A stretch of DNA of 64,000 nucleotides from Streptomyces formicae (GCF_002556545.1 NZ_CP022685.1:5744001-5808000), one strand, 5' to 3'; counted from the stretch's first letter, positions 42,241-52,762 are shown. The notes: generated by a model from the letters alone, not told the origin. Made by a program: numbers and translations.

Positions 42241-42489
42241 GGCCAGACGCGGCCCGGCCGTAGCGGCCAGGGCGGTTCATCCATGTGGCAGGGGAAGGGA
42301 GCCAGCGAGACCGAGTCCTGCTCATCCGTGCCCGTCGCCTGCCAGGGCGGTCGGTCGGCGCGAGCCTCCGGCCGCCCTGGCAGCGCCGAGTCCGGGGAAG
42401 TGCCCCGGCAGCTCTCCTGGATCGGCTCAGTCATGCGAGCGATAGCGTCGGCATGACACCGGTGCCGCACGGTCGAGCGCGGCCGCGAG

Positions 42490-42755
42490 TTCGCACGGTG
42501 CGCTACATCGGCCGGTTCCTCCCGGACGACCTGCTGGACGCGCCGTGGGCACGTCATCGAGCACTTAGCCGTGCGGCTCGGCATCGGGGATGTCTCGTGC
42601 CTGAAGCGGTACACCGAGCGCAAGCCGACGGCATACGGAGCACGCGTGGGAGATCCGGGAGTCCTGCGAGTAGCACGAGGATGTGGCGTGGTCGAGGCGG
42701 TCAGCACCGTCCTGCACGGGCGGGCGTGGACTCACCGACAGCGAACTGGCAGACC
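42490..42755 (+). mobile_element. decayed Tn3-family transposase fragment (DUF4158 region)
   Basis: Plus-strand sequence covers the N-terminal DUF4158 part of a Tn3 transposase, split over three frames: VRYIGRFLPDDLLDAPW, then VIEHLAVRLGIGDVSCLKRY and TERKPTAY, then EHAWEIRESCE followed by an in-frame stop, then LHGRAWTH. At least two frameshifts and one nonsense codon make it dead. No terminal inverted repeats or resolvase were found. It marks old transposition next to the terpene set. Confidence 0.75.
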
Positions 42756-42769
42756 ATCAAGGTAAGCGC

Positions 42770-42990
42770 TGGCTCGGCGGAACGTTGCACAGCTGGTGCT
42801 CCAGTTCCCAATCGGCCGGTCGGCCCTTGGGGTCGAACCATGCGGATCCGGCATTGAGTCAACGGCCGCGAACGCGGCGGGCCTGGGCCACAGTGTCCTC
42901 TCCGATGCTGGACTCGGTACCGCAGCACTCACAGACGACAAACAGCGCCAAGCCGTGATCGTCGAAGCACAAGAGTTCGTCAACTTGACT
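42770..42990 (-). pseudogene. unidentified decayed coding fragment
   Basis: Minus-strand translation gives DELLCFDDHGLALFVVCECC, then a stop after about 40 residues and WFDPKGRP in a shifted frame. The CxCC cluster looks like a zinc-binding or small regulatory protein. I cannot name the family. It may belong to the same transposon debris. Confidence 0.3.
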
Positions 42991-43276
42991 ACTGATTGAC
43001 AAAGCCACCGGGCCCTCGCGTCGGTCGTGAACCGCACAACATCCAGCGCTTATTCATCACGCTCCGCGAGGCGTGAGCCGAGTCAGCACCTTCCGGCCGT
43101 TGTCCGCCATTGGAGTTTTATCGCACCCCTGTTCGGGTCACTTCAGGTCAGTGAGCACTGGAGCGTCATGCCCCGGGGGAACGCAGTTGAGGTCTCCCGG
43201 TGAGGGCCGGTCCGCTGCGCGACGTCCCTCAACCGTGTGCCCGTCTCTGCACCGCCGAACCAAAAGGAGAAACTCG

Positions 43277-43897
43277 ATGAACCGGCATTCCTCCCGCTCC
43301 ATGCGGCTGGTGACGTCCGCGATCCTCACGGCCCCGCTCCTCGTCGTACTCCCGGGCGCAGACCTGGCGCAGGCGCAGGCCCCAGCGTGCGGCGGCACGC
43401 GCGACGCGTACGTGGGCAGCACCTACCGGGGCACCACCAAGACCACGGGATCACTGAACCCCTCCCTGCTGCCGCCGATCCTCAACCCGCACCGCCTCGA
43501 CACGCCCTCCACCCCGCTCAGAGCGGCTGCGGGCATCAACGCCGAGGCCGAACTGGTGGTCAAGTTCACCAAGGACGCGCGGGGCGAATACTGGGCGAAC
43601 ACCACGGCGGACGGGAAGGTCACGAGCAGGAGCGGCTACACGCTCAACCTCACCGGGGCCCCGAAGGTCGAGTTCAACGCCAAGATGCACGAGCCCGTGC
43701 TCCACGAGGTCTGGCAGACGGTGAAGGGCGAGCTCAAGCACATCGACAAACTGGACTCCGTCGGCAAGTACATCTACGGCTACGCGCTCGCCGCCCAGAA
43801 CTGCCCCTCCGGCAGCCAGACCCCCACGGTCCTGGCCTCAACGGAGGACAACGGCTTCGGACTGCGCACGACCACACGCCTCACCCGCCAGGGCTGA
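43277..43897 (+). CDS. secreted hypothetical protein
   Basis: A 206-aa protein with a signal peptide (residues 1-35, ending ADLAQAQAPA). The start is ATG at 43277 with AAGGAG seven bases upstream. The mature part contains beta-rich segments such as AEAELVVKFTKDARGEYWAN and YTLNLTGAPKVEFNAK, and two cysteines (ACGG, NCPSG). I do not recognise a family. It lies inside the accessory block, between transposon debris and a second small secreted protein. The 43000-43276 stretch upstream holds no gene that I can see. Confidence 0.75.
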   Translation: MNRHSSRSMRLVTSAILTAPLLVVLPGADLAQAQAPACGGTRDAYVGSTYRGTTKTTGSLNPSLLPPILNPHRLDTPSTPLRAAAGINAEAELVVKFTKDARGEYWANTTADGKVTSRSGYTLNLTGAPKVEFNAKMHEPVLHEVWQTVKGELKHIDKLDSVGKYIYGYALAAQNCPSGSQTPTVLASTEDNGFGLRTTTRLTRQG

Positions 43898-44069
43898 CAC
43901 GAGAGGGCCTCACAGTGATGTGCGCGCTCCTCGACCACGCCGTCGACGACAGCGCCGTGTGACACTGCCGAAAACCCCTCCCCGGCGAGGGCCGGGCCAG
44001 GTCAGAGCATGTGACCCCACACCGAAGAGCCGGGCCGCAACCATCGGGCCAGAGCCTCGTTCTCCGGGC

Positions 44070-44306
44070 ATGAAGAAGATCATCTCTGTCGCTGGCCTCG
44101 CTCTCGCCGTGGCCTGCCTTGCCGCCCCTGCCCACGCCGACGACGGCGACAACTTCGGTCCCGGCATCAACGCCGCGAACAACTGGAACTTCACCGCCGC
44201 CGCCGTCTGCTTCCAGGAACTCGCCGTCGTGCCCGTGGGCGGCGCCTGGAACGGCAACACGCTCAACCACTGCGTGAACGGCAACGTGCTCAACCACGCC
44301 AAGTAG
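44070..44306 (+). CDS. small secreted protein
   Basis: A 78-aa precursor. The signal peptide is KKIISVAGLALAVACLAAPA with cleavage near AHA-DDGD. The mature peptide of about 55 residues has two cysteines (VCFQEL, NHCVNG) that could form a disulfide, and an Asn-rich C-terminus (GNTLNHCVNGNVLNHAK). The length and signal recall the small secreted peptides common in Streptomyces, but it lacks the chaplin core. A hairpin terminator follows directly. Confidence 0.72.
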   Translation: MKKIISVAGLALAVACLAAPAHADDGDNFGPGINAANNWNFTAAAVCFQELAVVPVGGAWNGNTLNHCVNGNVLNHAK

Positions 44307-44320
44307 ATCCCCCGGGCTCA

Positions 44321-44347
44321 GGCGGCGAGGCGACCGGCCTCGCCGCC
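44321..44347. terminator. terminator after the small secreted protein gene
   Basis: GGCGGCGAGGC at 44321-44331 pairs perfectly with GCCTCGCCGCC at 44337-44347 around a GACCG loop. It lies 15 bases past the stop codon. Confidence 0.75.
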
Positions 44348-44481
44348 GGCATCAAACGCAGACCCTTGCAGCCTGCGGCGAGTGGATGACGGTGGGCGCG
44401 CTGCTGGATACACGTCCGGCCTGCACCCACCGTGACGCTCATCCACTTCCGCGGCCGCTAGCTGACCTCGGCTTCGGCAGG

Positions 44482-44748
44482 CTACGTGACGGGCGGGAAG
44501 TGGAGTGGGCGAGGCGGATGGGTCGTCCTGTGTTCACGCGCGAAGTGGATGGCCGCCGCTGCAGATCCACCAAGCCGTTCAAGGAAGAACGCGCGTGCCA
44601 TGGACCGTCTTTGCTCATCGTTCACGTGCATGATCCACCGGGCCGGTGCGGGGACGAAGTGGGCGGCTGCGACGGCTTCCGTCAGGCCGGGTGCCGGGCC
44701 CCGGCGCAGTTGTCCGGTCAGCGCGGTGTACCGACGCAGGGCGTCCAT
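44482..44748 (-). CDS. possible small hypothetical protein or remnant
   Basis: An 88-residue frame beginning MDALRRYTALTGQL, with helical character (LTEAVAAAHFVPAPARWIMH, EQRRSMARAFFLERLGG) and only moderate GC3 bias. The frame is open further upstream to 44958. No convincing ribosome site or family was found. It may be a decayed gene of the accessory block; 44348-45187 otherwise shows nothing clear. Confidence 0.3.
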   Translation of the reverse strand: MDALRRYTALTGQLRRGPAPGLTEAVAAAHFVPAPARWIMHVNDEQRRSMARAFFLERLGGSAAAAIHFAREHRTTHPPRPLHFPPVT

Positions 44749-45187
44749 CTCCGAGCGGCGCAGCCCAACCCTTCTCCGGCCTGGCTCGGCTGCCTGGGCG
44801 GGCGCTGGGGAGAGTGGCCCACGAGGAGCAGCACGCCGATTCGGACCCACCGGCCTACCCGGGGGAACTACCTGCCCGGGAGCGCACCAACGCGGCCGCT
44901 TCTCCCGCGAAGAGGTCGTGACGCGCCTGCTGTCCGCCCGAGACGGAGTTCTCCACATTGCCGGTGCTGCCGCTCATTTGGTCTTCCGCTCCGACAGGAT
45001 CGCTCAACGGCGGGTCCGGCGGGTCCGGCGGGAGCCTTCGGGAGGTCGGCGCCGCGTCTCCTTTCACGTCTCCTTCCGTGTTTCTCTCCATATCCTTTCC
45101 GTTCGCGTACGCGATCATGATGACCTAGGGTGTGCGGCGTACCGCGGGGTGCGCAGAAGCCCCGCAGCTAGCGAACGGGGTTGTGCA

Positions 45188-45553
45188 GTGCGGAAGTTGG
45201 CTTCTCTGCTGGGTGTCGTGGCGATGACGGGGGCCGCGTTTGCGGCCGGAACGGCGACGGCCGGTGCGGTCACGCCGGATGCCGCTCCCACGAGCGTGGC
45301 GAGCAAGTCGTGCGGCAAGGGGAAAACGATCAAGGCGAAGGAGAGCGTCAAGATCCGCAAGACGCGGAAGCTCAACTCGACGGCCAAGGGCCTGTACCCG
45401 AAGGGTGCCAAGGCCAAGTGGGCCGCGTGCGAGGTGAAGTACGGGCAGACCTACTCGAAGTGCGGCTGGCACAACGACAACCGGTGGTCGTACATCAACT
45501 ACCGGGGGACCAAGGGCTGGATTCCGACCGCCTGCGAGAACTTCATCGTCTGA
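45188..45553 (+). CDS. small secreted SH3-like protein
   Basis: A 121-aa protein. The signal peptide (RKLASLLGVVAMTGAAFAAG then TATAGA) is followed by a bacterial SH3-type domain: ESVKIRKTRKLNSTAKGLYP and then KCGWHNDNRWSYINYRGTKG, with the typical closing W-I-P-T-A-C-E-N. Two or three cysteine pairs may form disulfides. SH3b domains of this kind often bind cell wall. The start GTG at 45188 has only a weak G-rich ribosome site. It is single, with a strong terminator directly after. Confidence 0.82.
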   Translation: MRKLASLLGVVAMTGAAFAAGTATAGAVTPDAAPTSVASKSCGKGKTIKAKESVKIRKTRKLNSTAKGLYPKGAKAKWAACEVKYGQTYSKCGWHNDNRWSYINYRGTKGWIPTACENFIV

Positions 45554-45565
45554 GCTGACGCACGC

Positions 45566-45607
45566 ATGAGGGGCCCGGAACCGCCGTCACGGTTCCGGGC
45601 CCCTCAT
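45566..45607. terminator. strong terminator after the SH3-like gene
   Basis: A perfect 18-bp stem: 45566-45583 (ATGAGGGGCCCGGAACCG) pairs with 45590-45607 around CCGTCA. It lies 12 bases after the stop. The stem ends in ATATT on the plus side. Confidence 0.92.
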
Positions 45608-45779
45608 ATTCGCGTCGCCTTCCAGCCGAGCCCGTTCCAGGTCCGACAGATCGCCCCTCCCCACGCCTGGCAGAACGAGTGAACGCGAACACCGTCACCC
45701 GACCCGTCGGACAGGCTCTAGCTGACTCGCCCCGCAGCCCGGATGCGATGGGCCGAACTGCCGGGCGGTTAGAAGAAGA

Positions 45780-46152
45780 GGAGCCTCGGATACTGAGGCG
45801 GCCCCCCAAGCCAGTGTCTTGGTCCTGTACTGCGTGGCGGGTCGGCTGAAACTGCAGTAGTTGGTCGTGTCGTCCACGTATACGCGGAGTACCGGCAGTT
45901 GCATGCGTCTCTGTACCCACTGGGCCGGGTCGGTGCCGACCGCGGCCACCGGCAGCCACCGGCCCCCTCCGCGGGCAGGAACACGCCGGGGTTCAGGAAC
46001 AGCTCGCGGGGAACGGCCTCCACCGCCGCCCGCCAGCGGGGGCTGGAGAGGACGCCCGCCTCCGTCAGGCGGACGGCGAGGGCGCGCCGCGAAGTGCTCC
46101 AGACCTCGCGGCCGACGACCAGCACGCGCAGATCTGCTGCCTTGTCGACCAC
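45780..46152 (-). pseudogene. methyltransferase remnant (ATP-grasp maturase-associated type)
   Basis: Minus-strand frames read RLTEAGVLSSPRWRAAVEAV, PRELFLNPGVFLPAEG, and then, after a frameshift near 46000, GGRWLPVAAVGTDPAQWVQR. This is the N-terminal pattern of the protein-L-isoaspartate-type methyltransferases that accompany ATP-grasp peptide maturases in Streptomyces. The S-adenosylmethionine-binding part is missing and the ending is aberrant. It is a dead gene in the accessory block. Confidence 0.5.
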
Positions 46153-46156
46153 GGCC

Positions 46157-46330
46157 TGGATGTGGAAGGAAGAGCTCGGCTCGAACTGGGACGATCACGG
46201 CCTGGTCTTCGCACGTGACGGCTACAGGCTGTGTAAGGGCGGGACAGCCCCGGGCGGCCCGCAAGATGCCGGCCAGGTCAGCGCCCGATGGTGCTCCACC
46301 AGGGAGCGGCTCGGTCTTCCGGGAGGCCGG
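46157..46330 (+). mobile_element. tyrosine recombinase (phage integrase) remnant
   Basis: Plus-strand translation gives EELGSNWDDHGLVFARDGYR, then QVSARW and RERLGLPG, which fits the segment before the catalytic HxxR box of actinophage integrases (DHGLVFxRDG, then AGLPxxRLHDLRH). The HxxR-Y end is lost. With the Tn3 piece it suggests the accessory block arrived by transfer, but no attachment site or tRNA was found. Confidence 0.4.
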
Positions 46331-46680
46331 CACTGCCCAGCGCATCGGCCTAGAGGGCATGGGGTGAGTCTGAAGATGCGTTGGCCACGCTGTGGGCCAT
46401 GTAGATGCCCCGCACTCCGAGTCTTGGCAGACCGGAGCACGGGGCATCTCCGCGACGACCGGGGCCGCCACCCCCCACAGGAGAGGCCCCGGCCGGCACG
46501 CGGCACGAACCGCGTGCGGTCCGTACTTCCTTCAGCGCCGCGCGTGCGTTTTCTGTCACACCGCGCTCTGTCACTCGGTAGTTGCACGTTGTACAAACAT
46601 GGACGTGGGCCTGGCGAGGCCGTAGCGTGCTGCTTCGCGCCGGGGCCGGGCGCAGATCTCCGAGTGGCAGGATTGAGAGA

Positions 46681-47346
46681 GTGCTGGGGGACGACGCGGA
46701 GCTGACCGCCGCGGTGCTTGCGGCGCAGGACGGGGACGAGACCGCGTTCCGTTCTGTGTACCGCGCTGTGCACCCGCGGCTGTTGGGATACGTACGCACG
46801 CTGGTCGCCGAGCCGGACGCCGAGGACGTCGCCTCCGAGGCCTGGCTGCAGATAGCGCGCGATCTGGAGCGCTTCAGCGGGGACGCCGACCGGTTCAGGG
46901 GCTGGGCGGCGCGCATAGCGCGCAACCGCGCCCTCGATCACATACGCATGCGGGGCCGCCGCCCCGCGATAGGCGGCGACGAGTCCGAGCTGACTGGCAA
47001 ACCCGGCGAAGCGGACACCGCGGGGGAGGCGATGGAGTCCCTCGCCACCGACGCGGCGCTCGCCCTGATAGCGCAGCTCCCGCAGGACCAGGCGGAGGCC
47101 GTCGTGCTCCGCGTCGTCGTCGGTCTCGACGCGAAGAGCGCGGCCCAGACCCTCGGCAAGCGCCCGGGGGCCGTCCGTACGGCGGCGCACCGCGGGCTGA
47201 AGCGACTCGCGGAACTGCTCGGCGCGGACGGCGCGGGACCGACGGACGCGCTGGGCGCCGTACCCCCTCAGAGAGAACCGCGTGGGCACGCGGTGACGTC
47301 CGCCGGTGTGACGCATTCGCGTACGCGGACGCAGAAGGACATGTGA
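46681..47346 (+). CDS. ECF RNA polymerase sigma factor (paralogue C)
   Basis: A 221-aa factor. Region 2: TAFRSVYRAVHPRLLGYVRT, PDAEDVASEAWLQIARDL and FRGWAARIARNRALDHIRMR. Region 4: LPQDQAEAVVLRVVVGLDAK and LGKRPGAVRTAAHRGLKRL. The start is GTG at 46681. It belongs to the same group as paralogues A and B but is more distant and lacks their shared leader. Its stop overlaps the start of the anti-sigma-like membrane protein (TGATG), so the pair is co-translated. The 46330-46680 gap upstream holds no further gene. Confidence 0.9.
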   Translation: MLGDDAELTAAVLAAQDGDETAFRSVYRAVHPRLLGYVRTLVAEPDAEDVASEAWLQIARDLERFSGDADRFRGWAARIARNRALDHIRMRGRRPAIGGDESELTGKPGEADTAGEAMESLATDAALALIAQLPQDQAEAVVLRVVVGLDAKSAAQTLGKRPGAVRTAAHRGLKRLAELLGADGAGPTDALGAVPPQREPRGHAVTSAGVTHSRTRTQKDM

Positions 47347-48566
47347 TGGCCGACGAGCAGTACCAGTGGCTGGACCGGGACGCGGCGGAGCGCCTGCTGC
47401 GCGGGGAGCCCCTCGAAGACGTCGACCCTCACGTGCGCGCGCAGGCCGAAAGGATCGCCCGCGCGCTCGACGCGCTGGCCGCCGACGATCGCGCGACCGT
47501 CCCCGGAGTGGACGGTTCCACCGGTGGCACGGACGGTTCCACCGCGGGCGCGGACCGTTCCGCCGCGGCGCTCCAGGCCGGTGCGGAGCCCGTGGCGCAG
47601 AGCCCCGCGCAGCAGGACGCGGCGCAGCAGCAAGTCCAGGGTGAACTCCCGGGCGAGGCCGCCGCGTTGGCCGCCTTCCGGGCGGTGGGTCCTGGTTCCG
47701 CGCGGGCCACCACCCGCTCCGCCGCCTACGCGACGCCCGCCCACGAGGCCGCCGCGGGCGAGACCGTGCGCCTCGGCCGCGCGGCCGAGCGCCCGCGTCC
47801 TTCCCGGTGGGGCAGACCGGTGCGGTTCGGGCTCGCCGCCGCGCTCGCGGCGTGCATGGTCGGCGGTGTCGCCGTGGCGGCGGGCACGGGAGTGCTGCCC
47901 TCGCCGTTCGGCGGTCACGGCGAATCGGGCCCGGCCGCTTCCGCATCGCCCGTCGCCACCTCCGAGGAGTCCCTGCCGACGCCGTCGGACGACGCGAGCG
48001 AGCCCTCCGAGGAGCTGAACCCGGACGCGAGCAGCGCGCCGGACGAGGAGCCCACGCGGGAGACCGAGAGCAGCTCGCCCCCCGAGGCCGAGGCGGGCGG
48101 CGACACCACGGGCACCACGAAGAAGCCGGGCGGCGCCGAGACGCCGCGGGGCGACAAGACCGGGGACTGGTACCGCAAGGCCGTGGCCGCCTGCCGCGCC
48201 TACCGCAGTGGCGAGCTCCAGGGCGAGAAGCGCCGCCGTCTCGAAGAGGCCGCCAAGGGACGCGCCCGCGTGGAGGAGTTCTGCGGCCGGGTGCTCGGCG
48301 GCTCGGGCGGCGGCAACGGCGGCGGCCACGGCGGCGCCAACGCGGGCGCGGGCAACGGCGGCAACGGCAACGGCGGTGACGACGGCGAGGACGGCGGCGA
48401 CGACGGCGAAGGCGGCGGTTCGAGCGGCGGCGGGGGCGAGGACGGCGGCGACGGCGGCTCCTCGGGCGGCGACACCGGGGGCCACCCCGGCCCGCCCCAG
48501 TCGTCCCCTTCCGCCCCCGGCACGGTCCCCACGGCGTCCTACAGCGCTCTGCCGAACCTGCCGTAA
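47346..48566 (+). CDS. membrane anti-sigma-like protein with low-complexity outer region
   Basis: A 406-aa protein. The cytoplasmic N-terminal region of about 160 residues begins ADEQYQWLDRDAAERLLRGE. One membrane helix lies at about 161-183 (GLAAALAACMVGGVAVAAG). The outer part is acidic and Ser/Pro-rich, with a small domain near residues 277-320 (WYRKAVAACRAYRSGELQGE, ending EEFCG; two cysteines), and ends in a long Gly/Asp/Ser tract. Translational coupling to paralogue C and the topology suggest it controls that sigma factor from the membrane. No zinc motif is visible. Confidence 0.82.
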   Translation: MADEQYQWLDRDAAERLLRGEPLEDVDPHVRAQAERIARALDALAADDRATVPGVDGSTGGTDGSTAGADRSAAALQAGAEPVAQSPAQQDAAQQQVQGELPGEAAALAAFRAVGPGSARATTRSAAYATPAHEAAAGETVRLGRAAERPRPSRWGRPVRFGLAAALAACMVGGVAVAAGTGVLPSPFGGHGESGPAASASPVATSEESLPTPSDDASEPSEELNPDASSAPDEEPTRETESSSPPEAEAGGDTTGTTKKPGGAETPRGDKTGDWYRKAVAACRAYRSGELQGEKRRRLEEAAKGRARVEEFCGRVLGGSGGGNGGGHGGANAGAGNGGNGNGGDDGEDGGDDGEGGGSSGGGGEDGGDGGSSGGDTGGHPGPPQSSPSAPGTVPTASYSALPNLP

Positions 48567-48698
48567 CCCCTGCGTGGCGGGATTCAGAGACCGGGTGTGA
48601 CGTTTTTCGGCACGGTGGCGCAGTAAGTAGTGAGCCGACTGGTCATCGGCCCGCGCACGAGCCGGGGGTTCCCCCCGTACCTTCGGCTCCGTGCCACC

Positions 48699-48737
48699 AG
48701 CGTGGGCGGGATACGTTCCCCCGATCCCGCCCACGCT
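48699..48737 (+). terminator. terminator after the anti-sigma-like gene
   Basis: AGCGTGGGCGGGAT at 48699-48712 pairs perfectly with ATCCCGCCCACGCT at 48724-48737 across an 11-base loop. GCTTTCTCT follows, giving a modest T-rich tail on the plus strand. Confidence 0.82.
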
Positions 48738-48777
48738 GCTTTCTCTCCCCGGACGACCCGCTCTCTGCGGGACGCCT

Positions 48778-48857
48778 TCACTTGTAGACGACGGCCGTCA
48801 CTTGTAGACGACGGCCGTCACTTGTAGACGGCGGCCGTCACTTGTAGACGACGACCT
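48778..48857 (-). repeat. four 20-bp tandem copies of the L,D-transpeptidase 3' end
   Basis: The unit TCACTTGTAGACGACGGCCG is repeated at 48778, 48798 and 48818. The fourth copy at 48838-48857 is the real gene end and differs in its last bases. On the minus strand each unit encodes VYK-stop. Because 20 is not a multiple of 3, the copies place that same ending in all three frames. Confidence 0.93.
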
Positions 48858-49737
48858 TGTCGCCCTTGCGCACCTCGCCGAAGAGCTTCGCGATCTTCTT
48901 CTCGTCCCGGACGTTCACGCAGCCGTGCGAGGCGCCGCCGTAGCCGGTCGCCGCGAAGTCCGACGAGTAGTGCACGGCCTGGCCGCCGCTGAAGAACATC
49001 GCGTACGGCATGGCGGTGTGGAAGAGCGTCGAGACGTGGTGCCGCGACTTCCAGTAGACGCTGAAGGTGCCCTCGCGGGTCGGCGTGTACTGCGCGCCGA
49101 AGCGCACGTCCATCGTCGAGCGGGCCTTGCCGTTCACCATCCAGGTCAGCGTGCGGCTGCTCTTGGCGATGCACAGGACGCGGCCCGTCAGACAGCGCGG
49201 ATCGGGCTTCGCGGGCGGGATGCCGCCGCCCGCGTACCGCTCGAACCGCGTCGGCTCGCGCGTCATGGCGAGCAGCCGCTGCCAGGTGGCGGTGTCCACG
49301 GCGCCGGTGCGGGGCAGGCCGCGCTTGCCCTGGAAACCGCTGACGGCGGCGGTGGTCGCCGGGCCGTACGTCCCGGTCGGGTTCTCGTGGAACCAGGCGA
49401 CCTGGCGCAGCCTGGCCTGCAACTCCCGCACCTGCCCGCCGTGCGCGCCCCGGGCGAGGAGCGTCTTCGGCGGCGCCTGCGGTTCCTGAGGCGCCTGCGG
49501 TTCCCGTGGCTTGGACGGGTCCGGCGCCTGCGACGGCTCCCTCGGCTGCGACGGCTTCGTACGACCGGGTGTCGGGTCCGGAGCGGGCGTGGCGGGCGCC
49601 GAAGCGCCCGGCTTGCCGTCCCCGCCGCCTCCCGCCGCGCTCGGCCGCCCGCCGTCCGTGTCTATCGCCGCGGCCTTGCACCCCGCGGCGAGCACCAGCA
49701 CCGCCACGGCTCCCACCGATATCGCGCCCTTGCCCAT
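48838..49737 (-). CDS. L,D-transpeptidase lipoprotein with a peptidoglycan-binding domain
   Basis: A 299-aa lipoprotein. The lipobox is LAAGC near residue 20, followed by a Pro/Ala/Gly-rich linker. A PGB_1-like domain follows ([30 protein letters not shown]), then the YkuD catalytic domain with the SHGCVNVRD active-site cysteine near residue 275. It makes 3-3 crosslinks in peptidoglycan outside the membrane. The start is ATG at 49737; GTG at 49740 is adjacent. The last codons VVYK-stop are part of a 20-bp tandem repeat that continues beyond the gene. Confidence 0.93.
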   Translation of the reverse strand: MGKGAISVGAVAVLVLAAGCKAAAIDTDGGRPSAAGGGGDGKPGASAPATPAPDPTPGRTKPSQPREPSQAPDPSKPREPQAPQEPQAPPKTLLARGAHGGQVRELQARLRQVAWFHENPTGTYGPATTAAVSGFQGKRGLPRTGAVDTATWQRLLAMTREPTRFERYAGGGIPPAKPDPRCLTGRVLCIAKSSRTLTWMVNGKARSTMDVRFGAQYTPTREGTFSVYWKSRHHVSTLFHTAMPYAMFFSGGQAVHYSSDFAATGYGGASHGCVNVRDEKKIAKLFGEVRKGDKVVVYK

Positions 49738-49829
49738 CACGCCCCCCAGTGCTCCTGGACATCACTCCAGGAAGTGTTTCCCGGTTTGCCGCGAGTGACG
49801 CGTGCCCGTCGCGGGCGCAAGCTGGAGGC

Positions 49830-51410
<1,581 letters not shown>

Positions 51411-51599
51411 GGGGCCGCGGGTCGCGGGGCCGCGGGCTTCACGCTCCTCGGGCTGCGCGTCGCGCGGTCGCTTCGTAGAGCGCATGCTCCGCACTCCGGG
51501 CGTTCCGCGCGCACGGGCGCGCACAGTCATGAGGGGCGCGCGCTGTCCGGTCTCCGGACACCCGTGCCCTATGTCGTACGCGCGTGCGACACTCCGGCC

Positions 51600-52256
51600 A
51601 TGCTGGGTGTCACAGACCTTCCTACGTATCTCGCGGGCCTCGTCCTGATCGTCCTGCTTCCGGGGCCGAACTCGCTGTACGTGCTCTCCGTCGCCGCGCG
51701 CCGGGGCATACGCACCGGGTACACCGCGGCCGCGGGCGTCTGGTGCGGCGACACCGTGCTCATGACGCTGTCCGCGGCCGGTGTGGCCTCGCTGCTCCAG
51801 GCCAACGCGGTGCTCTTCGGGATCGTGAAGTACGCGGGCGCCGGGTACCTGACCTGGCTCGCGATCGGGATGCTGCGGGCCGCCGTCGCGCTGTGGCGCT
51901 CCCGCCGTGAGCGCTTCGAGGACGCGGGCACGGACCCGGCGGACGGCGGCGCGGCCGAGCGACCGTTCCGCAGGGCGCTGGTGATCAGCCTGCTCAACCC
52001 GAAGGCGATCCTGTTCTTCATCGCCTTCTTCGTGCAGTTCGTCGACCCGGGCTACGCCTACCCGGCGCTCTCCTTCGTGGTGCTCGGCGCCCTCGCGCAG
52101 ATCGCGAGCTTCCTCTACCTCACGGCGCTGATCTTCAGCGGCACCAAGCTCGCCGCCGCGTTCCGGCGCCGCAAGCGGCTCTCGGCGGGTGCCACGTCGG
52201 CGGCGGGCGCGCTCTTCATCGGCTTCGCGGTGAAGCTGTCGCTCAGCAGCGTCTGA
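51600..52256 (+). CDS. LysE/LeuE-family amino acid exporter
   Basis: A 218-aa membrane protein with about six hydrophobic helices. The family signature is at the N-terminus: YLAGLVLIVLLPGPNSLYVL (the PGPN motif in the first helix), then ARRGIRTGYTAAAGVWCGD. The LLNPKAILFFIAFF segment near residue 137 is also typical. It probably exports leucine or related amino acids. The start is ATG at 51600. It stands alone; the 51411-51599 gap carries GC-rich short repeats but no gene. Confidence 0.9.
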   Translation: MLGVTDLPTYLAGLVLIVLLPGPNSLYVLSVAARRGIRTGYTAAAGVWCGDTVLMTLSAAGVASLLQANAVLFGIVKYAGAGYLTWLAIGMLRAAVALWRSRRERFEDAGTDPADGGAAERPFRRALVISLLNPKAILFFIAFFVQFVDPGYAYPALSFVVLGALAQIASFLYLTALIFSGTKLAAAFRRRKRLSAGATSAAGALFIGFAVKLSLSSV

Positions 52257-52277
52257 CGGGCGGGGTCCGGCGTCGGC

Positions 52278-52748
52278 TCAGTGGTGCCAGGCCGCGCCGC
52301 CCACGTTGTGGATCATGCGTTGCAGGACCTTGAGCGTCAGGACGTACTCCTCCTCGGTGATGCCCTCGTGGATCTCCGCGCGGATCTGCTGCTGCCGTTC
52401 GGCCGCGCGCTCCCGCAGCGCCCGTCCCTCGTCGGTCAGGGCGATGCGGCCCGCGGTGTCCTCGGTGATCAGGCCGCGGTCGTGCAGGGCGCTGATGTTG
52501 TGCAGCAGGGCGCCGTCGCCGGTGTCCAGGTAGCCGCGCAGGACGCCGACGACCTCGTCGCGCCCCCGGCCGCCCTCGGGCGCGTCGTGCAGCTGCCCCA
52601 TCACCCACCACTGGGGCTGGGTGAGGCCGAGCTCGGCCAGGTGGGTGCGGATGTGGTGGACCACGGCGGTGCCCGCGGCCGAACTCCAGTAGCCGATCGG
52701 CTGGTTGACGAGGTCGGCGTCGCTGTGTGAGTACGTGAAAGTCGTCAT
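52278..52748 (-). CDS. MarR-family transcriptional regulator
   Basis: About 156 aa with the MarR winged helix fold: LTQPQWWVMGQLHDAPEGG opening the DNA-binding domain, LHNISALHDRGLITEDTAGR in the recognition region and RIALTDEGRALRER in the wing. The start is ATG at 52748 (MTTFTYSH) or 52754. It lies downstream of the FAD monooxygenase gene on the same strand, with a perfect 22-bp palindrome just before it. It probably regulates itself and perhaps the exporter or the monooxygenase. Confidence 0.87.
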   Translation of the reverse strand: MTTFTYSHSDADLVNQPIGYWSSAAGTAVVHHIRTHLAELGLTQPQWWVMGQLHDAPEGGRGRDEVVGVLRGYLDTGDGALLHNISALHDRGLITEDTAGRIALTDEGRALRERAAERQQQIRAEIHEGITEEEYVLTLKVLQRMIHNVGGAAWHH

Positions 52749-52762
52749 GCCCACGAACGTAG

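Noticed and set aside
42103..42457. A 117-codon plus-strand frame after the terpene synthase
   Set aside because: Low-complexity composition and overlap with the minus-strand ketosynthase fragment; no homology recognised.
44348..45187. Several open frames on both strands between the small secreted protein and the SH3-like gene
   Set aside because: Frames on both strands lack consistent GC3 bias, ribosome sites and recognisable domains; only one weak candidate was kept at low confidence.
36656..47000. A tRNA gene or attachment site that could explain the accessory block
   Set aside because: No cloverleaf-like sequence or matching direct repeats at the block edges could be found by eye.
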